Shown here one piece after another: positions 1 through 5,502 of a DNA stretch of 8,935 nt. Both the position numbers and the translations under genes were made by a program. Each line of letters begins with the position of its first letter. The first letter of the stretch is position 1. The DNA is taken from assembly GCA_945637225.1 (NCBI GenBank), contig CALZDE010000075.1, positions 1 through 8,935 of the forward strand, in the 5' to 3' direction. The notes beneath the pieces were generated by a model. It ran no database searches and had not been told where the DNA came from. It worked only from the letters and a program-made list of their open reading frames with translations. Origin of the DNA: an uncultured Selenomonadaceae bacterium. Its GTDB lineage: Bacteria; Bacillota; Negativicutes; Selenomonadales; Selenomonadaceae.

Positions 1-1968
1 ATCGAGAATGTCGAGCATCATATGCGCTTCGGTAAAATGAATCCTGTTGATGCTACTGAACGTGCCATGGACGAGGTTCAGGGACCTGTTGTAGCTATTG
101 CCTGCGTACTGGCAGCGGTATTCGTACCAGTTGCGTTCCTAGGCGGTATGATGGGTGTACTTTATCGTCAGTTTGCTTTGACAATTGCTATTTCCATGGC
201 GTTGTCAGCATTTATAGCTTTGACACTTACTCCTGCACTTTGTGCTACCATACTGAAGGCAGATACTTATTCTGAAGAAGCAGATAAGAGCGGTCCATTC
301 AGTGCGTTCTTTATCAAGTTTAACGAACTCTTTGAGAAGTGCCGTTTAGGCTATCAGAGGATGGTAGCCTGGATGATTCGCCGTGTTAAGCTGGCAATAA
401 TATTTATTGTTATTGTCTGCGGTGTTACTGCATATCTTTATAAGATTGTTCCTTCTACCTTTGTTCCAGATGAGGATCAGGGCTATTACCTTGCCTATGT
501 TGCTCTCCCAGAAGGTACATCTCTGAATCAGACTCAGAAGACTGTAGATAAGGTTACTGAGGGAATAAGAGGCATTCGCGGTGTTAAGGATATTATGGCT
601 ATCACCGGCTTTGATATTATGTCCTTCGGTGCGAAGTCCAATGCGGCTACCATGTTTATTGGTCTTTCTGACTGGAGTGAACGTACTGATCCGGGTACTA
701 ACATTAACGCTATTATCGGTCAGACTTTTGGTGTAGGCAAGATGGTTGCTCCTGAGGCTCTGGTACTGGCATTTAATCCGCCATCTTTGCCTGGTCTTGG
801 TACCATAGGTGGCTGGAGCTGTCAGATGCAGGATTTGTCCGGTCATACTGATGAAGAGCTGGATATTATTACCAAGAAGATTGTAGCTGCGGCAAACCAG
901 CGTCCTGAGCTGATGGGTGTGCGTACTACCTACAAGGTAAACAGCCCTATTTACCAGTACGATATTGACCGTGAGAAGGTTAAGCAGCTGGGTGTAAACC
1001 TGAATGATGTATTTACCACTATGCAGGTAAACTTCGGTGGTGCTCAGATCAATGACTTCAATGAGTTTGGACGTACCTATAAGGTAGTTCTCCAGTCCGA
1101 TTACGATTTCCGTGATGGCGTAGATAAGATGCGTTTTGCTTTTGTTAAGAGTTACACTGACGGCAGTTTAGTTCCTCTGAATTCACTCTTGACACCATCA
1201 CGCAGCACTGCACCATCAATTATTTCCCGTTTCAATGGTGCCCGTTCTGTTAATATTCAGGGCAGTAATGCTGAGGGCTATTCCTCTGGTCAGGCTATGC
1301 TGGCAATTGAAGAGGTTATCAGAGAAAATGCTCCTGATGGCTTCAATATTGACTGGGATGGTCAGTCCCGCGAGGAGAAGAAGTCCGAAAGTTCTACTTC
1401 TACCGTATTAGCTTTGGCACTGATATTCGTATTCCTGTGTCTGGCTGCACTCTATGAGAGCTGGAGCGTTCCTTTTGCGGTTCTGCTTTCTGTTCCTGTT
1501 GGTGTATGCGGTGCGCTTTTCTCCGAGTTTGCTCTCGGTACTGTGGAAGCTATGATGGGAATGCCAAATTCTGGTCTTCAGAACAGCGTGTACATGCAGA
1601 TTGGTGTTATTATGATCATCGGTCTGGCTGCGAAGAATGCAATTCTGATCGTAGAGTTTGCTAAGGTTCGTACTGATGCAGGTATGAATCCTATGAAGGC
1701 TGCTATTGAAGCGGCTGGTCTGCGTCTGCGTCCTATTATCATGACATCCTTTGCATTTATTATCGGCTGTCTGCCTCTGGTAATTGCAACTGGTGCTGGT
1801 GCGGCTGCCCGTAATGGTATGGGTACTGCGGTAGTAGGCGGTATGCTCTTTGCAACCTGTATTGGTGTATTTGTAATTCCTTCCTTCTATATTGCAACTG
1901 AGTGGGTAGCCAGCAAGCTGGGTATCCGCAAGGAAGCAAAGAAGAAGACAAGTGATGATTACTTATAA
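1..1968 (+). CDS. RND (HAE1-type) multidrug efflux transporter, inner-membrane subunit, 5'-truncated by window edge
   Basis: This is the C-terminal 655 residues of a proton-driven resistance-nodulation-division pump. Such pumps normally have about 1,030-1,050 residues, so roughly 410 lie upstream. The frame is open from base 1, and the first residues IENVEHHM match the end of TM4, just after the conserved Asp pair, which is off-window. Visible in order: TM5 (about residues 26-45), TM6 (57-86), TM7 (128-150), the second periplasmic porter half opening with PSTFVPDEDQGYY (from residue 151), TM8 (469-488), TM9, TM10 with GLAAKNAILIVEFAK (541-555), then TM11 and TM12 near the end. Lys545 is the equivalent of the proton-relay lysine of AcrB. 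The tail is basic and cytoplasmic. Family knowledge: it works as a trimer with a periplasmic adaptor and an outer-membrane channel, neither of which is in view. The substrate cannot be told from this sequence. Family call very secure. Confidence 0.96.
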   Translation: MENVEHHMRFGKMNPVDATERAMDEVQGPVVAIACVLAAVFVPVAFLGGMMGVLYRQFALTIAISMALSAFIALTLTPALCATILKADTYSEEADKSGPFSAFFIKFNELFEKCRLGYQRMVAWMIRRVKLAIIFIVIVCGVTAYLYKIVPSTFVPDEDQGYYLAYVALPEGTSLNQTQKTVDKVTEGIRGIRGVKDIMAITGFDIMSFGAKSNAATMFIGLSDWSERTDPGTNINAIIGQTFGVGKMVAPEALVLAFNPPSLPGLGTIGGWSCQMQDLSGHTDEELDIITKKIVAAANQRPELMGVRTTYKVNSPIYQYDIDREKVKQLGVNLNDVFTTMQVNFGGAQINDFNEFGRTYKVVLQSDYDFRDGVDKMRFAFVKSYTDGSLVPLNSLLTPSRSTAPSIISRFNGARSVNIQGSNAEGYSSGQAMLAIEEVIRENAPDGFNIDWDGQSREEKKSESSTSTVLALALIFVFLCLAALYESWSVPFAVLLSVPVGVCGALFSEFALGTVEAMMGMPNSGLQNSVYMQIGVIMIIGLAAKNAILIVEFAKVRTDAGMNPMKAAIEAAGLRLRPIIMTSFAFIIGCLPLVIATGAGAAARNGMGTAVVGGMLFATCIGVFVIPSFYIATEWVASKLGIRKEAKKKTSDDYL

Positions 1969-1979
1969 TATGTAATTTG

Positions 1980-2015
1980 ATAGCTGTTGCCAGTGATGGT
2001 GACAGCTATTTTTTT
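1980..2015 (+). terminator. Rho-independent terminator of the RND pump gene
   Basis: A 12-bp stem (arms 1980-1991 and 1998-2009, outer eight pairs perfect, two inner G-T wobbles) closes a 6-base loop and runs into seven T residues (2009-2015). It begins 11 bases after the pump stop codon. It should separate efflux transcription from recA. Confidence 0.88.
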
Positions 2016-2119
2016 GCTGATTTTTTAAATATTGCAGGGGTGATGAAAAATAAATTATTTTTTGTGATTCTGTGGTAATTTTTAATCCCGAAACTTCTAG
2101 ATATAGGTTTTAGGTACCC

Positions 2120-2148
2120 TTGATTTTTCTAAAAATATAGTGTATAAT
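2120..2148 (+). promoter_or_regulatory. Predicted sigma-70-type promoter of recA
   Basis: TTGATT (2120-2125) and a perfect TATAAT (2143-2148) are separated by 17 bases, and the upstream flank is AT-rich. Transcription would start near 2155, giving a leader of about 65 bases before the recA ATG. I find no GAAC-N4-GTTC (Firmicutes-type LexA box) in the 253-base spacer. Confidence 0.75.
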
Positions 2149-2164
2149 CATATTTAGAAGATAC

Positions 2165-2188
2165 GTGCGGAAACGTCACGTTGCGCAC
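2165..2188 (+). repeat. Imperfect GC-rich palindrome in the recA leader
   Basis: GTGCG (2165-2169) and AACGT (2172-2176) are mirrored by ACGTT (2178-2182) and CGCAC (2184-2188). The asymmetry is GA on one side against G on the other, with a one-base centre. It stands out in AT-rich surroundings and lies at about +10 to +34 of the predicted transcript. It could be an operator (a SOS repressor of non-canonical specificity is one possibility) or an mRNA hairpin. It is not followed by a T-run, so it is not a simple terminator. Function unproven. Confidence 0.5.
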
Positions 2189-2206
2189 TTGTTAATATAT
2201 CGTAAA

Positions 2207-2212
2207 AAGGAG
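2207..2212 (+). promoter_or_regulatory. Ribosome binding site deciding the recA start
   Basis: AAGGAG lies 9 bases before the ATG at 2222. It supports that ATG over the in-frame GTG at 2165, which would add 19 residues unlike any RecA N-terminus and sits inside the palindrome. Confidence 0.88.
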
Positions 2213-2221
2213 AATTTTATA

Positions 2222-3304
2222 ATGGCAAACGAAGAAAATGAAGTAATGAATGATGAAGCTAAAAAGGCACGTGAGGATGCGCTGAAAAATGCGATGAAGC
2301 AGATTGAGAAGGATTATGGAAAGGGCAGTATCATGCGTCTGGGTGATGCTTCTGCTAAGATGAATGTAGAGGTAATTCCTACAGGTATTCTTCCTTTGGA
2401 TATTGCTCTTGGTGTAGGCGGTGTACCTCGTGGCCGTATTATTGAAATTTATGGTCCTGAGTCTTCTGGTAAAACTACCGTTACCCTGCACATGATAGCA
2501 CAGGCACAGAAAATGGGCGGTATTGCGGCATTTATTGATGCTGAGCACGCACTTGACCCTATTTATGCAAAGAAGCTGGGTGTAGATATCGACAATCTGC
2601 TTGTTTCTCAGCCTGATACCGGTGAGCAGGCATTGGAGATTGCAGAAGCCCTTGTAAGAAGCGGTGCTATTGATATTATCGTTATTGACTCTGTTGCGGC
2701 ATTGGTTCCAAAGGCAGAAATCGAGGGTGATATGGGTGATTCTCATGTAGGTCTGCTGGCACGTCTCATGAGCCAGGCTATGAGAAAGCTTACCGGTGTT
2801 CTGAGCAAGTCCCGTACTACTGCTATCTTCATTAATCAGATTCGTGAGAAGGTCGGTGTTATGTACGGTAATCCAGAGACTACTACTGGCGGTCGTGCCC
2901 TGAAATTCTATTCCTCTGTACGTCTTGATGTACGTCGTGTAGACTCTGTAAAGCAGGGCTCTGAGGTAGTCGGCAACCATACCCGCGTTAAGGTAGTAAA
3001 GAACAAGGTGGCCCCTCCTTTCCGTCAGTGTGAATTTGATATTATGTATGGTGAGGGTGTATCCCGTGTAAGCAGTCTCATTGATATTGCCGCTGATTTG
3101 GAGATTATCAACAAGAGCGGTTCATGGTATTCCTACAATGGCAACCGCTTGGGCCAGGGCAAGGATACCGTTAAGGAACTGCTCCGCAATGACCCAAATC
3201 TCTTGGCAGAGCTGGAGGCTAAATTGGCTGAGGCTATGAAGGATGAAGGCGTTATGGACAGATTAAATGGTGGCAGTAAGAAGAAAAAGGATTCTGACGA
3301 CTAA
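2222..3304 (+). CDS. recA: Recombinase RecA
   Basis: 360 residues, normal for RecA. It forms ATP-dependent filaments on single-stranded DNA, drives strand exchange and stimulates LexA self-cleavage in the cytoplasm. The N-terminal helix carries the usual KAREDALKNAMKQIEKDYGKG stretch in part. Walker A is GPESSGKT (78-85, Lys84). The catalytic glutamate is in FIDAEHALD (Glu108). Walker B is DIIVIDS (151-157, Asp156). Loop L1 is around EIEGDMGDSHVG (166-177). Loop L2 follows FINQIREKVG, with Gln206 at the ATP-sensing position. A lysine-rich then acidic C-tail ends the protein. The start is set by the AAGGAG site. It has its own promoter and is followed two bases later by recX, so the two are surely co-transcribed. 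Codon use is strongly biased (CGT/CGC for Arg), as expected for an abundant protein. Confidence 0.99.
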   Translation: MANEENEVMNDEAKKAREDALKNAMKQIEKDYGKGSIMRLGDASAKMNVEVIPTGILPLDIALGVGGVPRGRIIEIYGPESSGKTTVTLHMIAQAQKMGGIAAFIDAEHALDPIYAKKLGVDIDNLLVSQPDTGEQALEIAEALVRSGAIDIIVIDSVAALVPKAEIEGDMGDSHVGLLARLMSQAMRKLTGVLSKSRTTAIFINQIREKVGVMYGNPETTTGGRALKFYSSVRLDVRRVDSVKQGSEVVGNHTRVKVVKNKVAPPFRQCEFDIMYGEGVSRVSSLIDIAADLEIINKSGSWYSYNGNRLGQGKDTVKELLRNDPNLLAELEAKLAEAMKDEGVMDRLNGGSKKKKDSDD

Positions 3305-3306
3305 GA

Positions 3307-3786
3307 ATGGAAAAGAAAACAAAGCCTAAGATGTCTTGTAAGGCCAAAGCAGTAGACCTGTTATCACGCAGTGACCAGAGCAAGGGAAAACTTATTCAGA
3401 AGCTTCGCCGGGCTAAGTATGAACAGGAAGAAATTGAAGAGGTAATTGAATGGCTGGAGGAAAAGCATTATATCAACGAGGAAGCCTGCTGTCAGAGACG
3501 GTTTGAAAACATGTATGAAATGAATAACTGCAGTGTGAAGCAGATTTGTGTGAAGCTTCTTCAGCAGGGATTTCAGCGTGATATGATAGATGAATGTATT
3601 CCCGATGATATTCATGAGCATGAATATAAATCAGCTATGAAATTAGCGAGCCATAAATTCAAGGCTGGCACTGACCCGCGAAAAATAATGCAGTATCTCT
3701 ATATGAAGGGGTTCGGCTATGATATTTCTCAAAATGTGACGGAAGATATTACAGCTGATTGGAATTGTGACGAAGAATATGAATAA
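3307..3786 (+). CDS. recX: Regulatory protein RecX
   Basis: 159 residues, a usual RecX length. Family members bind the RecA filament groove and limit its extension and activity. The protein shows the all-helical three-repeat layout: a first repeat with AKAVDLLSRSDQSKGKLIQK (about residues 13-32) and VIEWLEEKHYINEEA, a second with VKQICVKLLQQGFQRDMIDE (about 77-96), and a third with PRKIMQYLYMKGFGYD (124-139). It is rich in Lys, Glu and Cys. The ATG lies two bases after the recA stop, and no good Shine-Dalgarno precedes it at normal spacing, so translation is probably coupled to recA. This keeps RecX well below RecA. Codon use is less biased than in recA. Position next to recA and the repeat pattern make the call secure, although RecX sequences diverge widely. 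Confidence 0.93.
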   Translation: MEKKTKPKMSCKAKAVDLLSRSDQSKGKLIQKLRRAKYEQEEIEEVIEWLEEKHYINEEACCQRRFENMYEMNNCSVKQICVKLLQQGFQRDMIDECIPDDIHEHEYKSAMKLASHKFKAGTDPRKIMQYLYMKGFGYDISQNVTEDITADWNCDEEYE

Positions 3787-3791
3787 AGTAA

Positions 3792-3821
3792 TTGCATATC
3801 TGTTATTTTATGTGTTATAAT
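3792..3821 (+). promoter_or_regulatory. Predicted extended -10 promoter of guaA
   Basis: TTGCAT (3792-3797) is followed after 18 bases by TATAAT (3816-3821), with TG at 3813-3814 giving TGTTATAAT, an extended -10. The start of transcription would be near 3828, giving a leader of only about 40 bases. That is too short for a purine riboswitch. Confidence 0.68.
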
Positions 3822-3852
3822 TAACTTATTGGCAGTTGTTAATTACTTTTTT
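3818..3852 (+). repeat. 8-bp inverted repeat overlapping the guaA promoter, followed by a T-run
   Basis: TAATTAAC (3818-3825) and GTTAATTA (3838-3845) are perfect reverse complements around a 12-base centre, one base ahead of six T (3847-3852). The left arm overlaps the -10 box. It may be an operator for guaA or a weak terminator for recA-recX. The stem is almost all A-T with a large loop, so an efficient terminator is unlikely. Confidence 0.45.
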
Positions 3853-3858
3853 AGGAGG
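3853..3858 (+). promoter_or_regulatory. Ribosome binding site deciding the guaA TTG start
   Basis: A perfect AGGAGG lies 8 bases before TTG 3867. The next in-frame ATG (3879) would be 20 bases away, and an in-frame TAG at 3852-3854 excludes any earlier start. Confidence 0.9.
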
Positions 3859-3866
3859 ATACTCTT

Positions 3867-5411
3867 TTGAAAAATGAAATGATACTTGTTTTGGATTTTG
3901 GCGGCCAGTATAATCAGCTGATTGCCCGTCGTGTCCGTGAGTGCAATGTTTATTGCGAGGTTCACCCTAATACCCTGAGTATTGAAAAGATTAAGGAAAT
4001 GAATCCTAAGGGCATTATCTTCACTGGTGGCCCTAACAGCGTATATACTGATGATGCTGCATCTATCAGCACTGAAGTATTTAAGCTTGGTGTACCTGTT
4101 CTGGGTATCTGCTATGGTTCTCAGCTTATGGCTCACCTCTTAGGTGGCAAGGTAGCAACTGCTCCTGTCAGTGAGTATGGCAAGACAGAGGTAACTATTG
4201 ATAAGCCTGCTTCTAAGCTTTTTGAGGGTGTATCAGCTAAGACTATCTGCTGGATGAGTCACACTGATTATATTGCTGAAGCACCTGCTGGTTTTGATGT
4301 TTCTGCTTCTACTCCGGTTTGCCCTGTGGCAGCTATGGAAAATGAGGCTGAAAATCTCTATGCTGTTCAGTTCCATCCTGAGGTTATGCACACCGTTGAG
4401 GGTACTGCTATGCTGAGTAACTTCGTTTACAAGGTATGTCAGTGTGCTGGCGACTGGAAGATGGATTCCTTCGTAGCTACTACTATTGCACAGCTGAAGG
4501 AAAAGATTGGCGATGGCAAGGTATTGTGCGCTCTTTCCGGCGGTGTTGATTCCTCCGTTGCAGCAGTTCTTCTTTCTAAGGCTGTAGGCAAACAGCTGAC
4601 CTGCGTATTTGTTGACCATGGTCTGCTCCGCAAGAATGAGGGCGATGAGGTTGAGGCTGTATTCGGCCCAGAGGGTCGTTACGATGTAAACTTCATCCGC
4701 GTTAATGCAAAGGACCGTTTCTATGCTAAATTAGCTGGTGTTACTGAGCCAGAGAAGAAGCGTAAGATTATCGGTGAGGAATTTATCCGCGTATTCGAGG
4801 AAGAAGCTAAGAAGATTGGCAAGGTTGATTTCTTAGTTCAGGGTACTATTTATCCTGACGTTATTGAGAGTGGTCTTGGCAAGTCTGCTGTTATTAAGTC
4901 TCATCACAATGTTGGCGGTCTTCCTGATTATGTAGACTTTAAGGAGATTGTAGAACCTCTGCGCTTACTGTTTAAGGATGAGGTTCGCAAGGCAGGCCGT
5001 GAGCTTGGTATTCCAGAGTATCTGGTAAGCCGTCAGCCATTCCCAGGTCCAGGTCTTGGTATTCGTATCATTGGCGAGGTTACTGAGGAGAAGGTAAAGA
5101 TTGTTCAGGATGCTGATGCAATTTACCGTGAGGAAGTAGCTAAGGCTGGTGCTGACAAGAACTTAGGCCAGTATTTTGCAGCTCTTACAAATATGCGCTC
5201 TGTTGGTGTTATGGGTGATGGCCGTACCTATGATTATGCTATTGCGCTTCGTGCCGTTATGACCAGCGATTTCATGACTGCTGAAAGTGCTCAGCTGCCT
5301 TGGGAGGTTCTCCATAAGGTAACTAACCGCATTGTCAACGAGGTAAAGGGTGTAAACCGCGTTATGTACGATTGCACCAGCAAGCCACCAGCAACTATTG
5401 AGTTTGAATAA
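3867..5411 (+). CDS. guaA: GMP synthase (glutamine-hydrolysing)
   Basis: 514 residues, full length for the bacterial two-domain enzyme (about 510-525). It converts XMP, ATP and glutamine to GMP, the last step of de novo guanine nucleotide synthesis. The N-terminal class I glutamine amidotransferase domain (about 5-190) has GICYGSQLMA with nucleophile Cys82, and QFHPEV with His170 and Glu172 completing the triad. The ATP-pyrophosphatase domain carries the P-loop SGGVDSS (224-230). The C-terminal dimerisation domain includes RQPFPGPGLGIR (389-400) and ends in the family signature SKPPATIEFE (505-514). The start is TTG, fixed by AGGAGG. Arg codons are almost entirely CGT/CGC, pointing to high expression. 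It has its own promoter and terminator, so it is probably monocistronic although it sits between recombination genes. Confidence 0.99.
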   Translation: MKNEMILVLDFGGQYNQLIARRVRECNVYCEVHPNTLSIEKIKEMNPKGIIFTGGPNSVYTDDAASISTEVFKLGVPVLGICYGSQLMAHLLGGKVATAPVSEYGKTEVTIDKPASKLFEGVSAKTICWMSHTDYIAEAPAGFDVSASTPVCPVAAMENEAENLYAVQFHPEVMHTVEGTAMLSNFVYKVCQCAGDWKMDSFVATTIAQLKEKIGDGKVLCALSGGVDSSVAAVLLSKAVGKQLTCVFVDHGLLRKNEGDEVEAVFGPEGRYDVNFIRVNAKDRFYAKLAGVTEPEKKRKIIGEEFIRVFEEEAKKIGKVDFLVQGTIYPDVIESGLGKSAVIKSHHNVGGLPDYVDFKEIVEPLRLLFKDEVRKAGRELGIPEYLVSRQPFPGPGLGIRIIGEVTEEKVKIVQDADAIYREEVAKAGADKNLGQYFAALTNMRSVGVMGDGRTYDYAIALRAVMTSDFMTAESAQLPWEVLHKVTNRIVNEVKGVNRVMYDCTSKPPATIEFE

Positions 5412-5430
5412 TTAATATTTTGTCTTTTCG

Positions 5431-5465
5431 GCGGTAGGTAGGGAACGCTCTGCCTACCGCTTTTT
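5431..5465 (+). terminator. Rho-independent terminator of guaA
   Basis: An 11-bp GC-rich stem with a single G-T wobble (arms 5431-5441 and 5450-5460) encloses an 8-base loop and is followed by five T (5461-5465). It starts 19 bases after the guaA stop. Strong candidate. Confidence 0.92.
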
Positions 5466-5489
5466 ATTGTATTCTGGAAATTTCGAGAT

Positions 5490-5495
5490 AGGTGA
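5490..5495 (+). promoter_or_regulatory. Ribosome binding site deciding the recQ TTG start
   Basis: AGGTGA lies 7 bases before TTG 5503. An in-frame TAA (5500-5502) immediately precedes the TTG, and the next in-frame ATG falls at the Walker A motif, so TTG 5503 is the only workable start. I see no convincing promoter between the guaA terminator and this site. Confidence 0.85.
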
Positions 5496-5502
5496 TTTTT
5501 AA

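Noticed and set aside
346..846. Minus-strand open frame of 166 codons inside the RND gene
   Set aside because: Shadow of the transporter reading frame, with no recognisable domain or start signal.
2046..2062. All A/T 7-bp inverted repeat with a 3-base loop upstream of the recA promoter
   Set aside because: Such repeats arise easily by chance in AT-rich spacers, and it is too weak for a terminator. At most it is AT-rich upstream promoter DNA.
2165..2221. GTG-started N-terminal extension of RecA by 19 residues
   Set aside because: No ribosome binding site, residues unlike RecA, and the codon lies in the leader palindrome. The ATG at 2222 has AAGGAG at 9 bases.
2192..2980. Long minus-strand open frame (262 codons) opposite recA
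   Set aside because: Antisense of recA with its codon bias; composition is not protein-like for any family I know, and there is no ribosome binding site.
3787..3866. Purine riboswitch ahead of guaA
   Set aside because: The whole spacer is 80 bases and the predicted leader about 40, with no three-way junction or conserved loop sequences.
5466..5502. recQ promoter with TTGTAT at 5467-5472
   Set aside because: No acceptable -10 element lies 16-18 bases downstream, where the ribosome binding site already sits.
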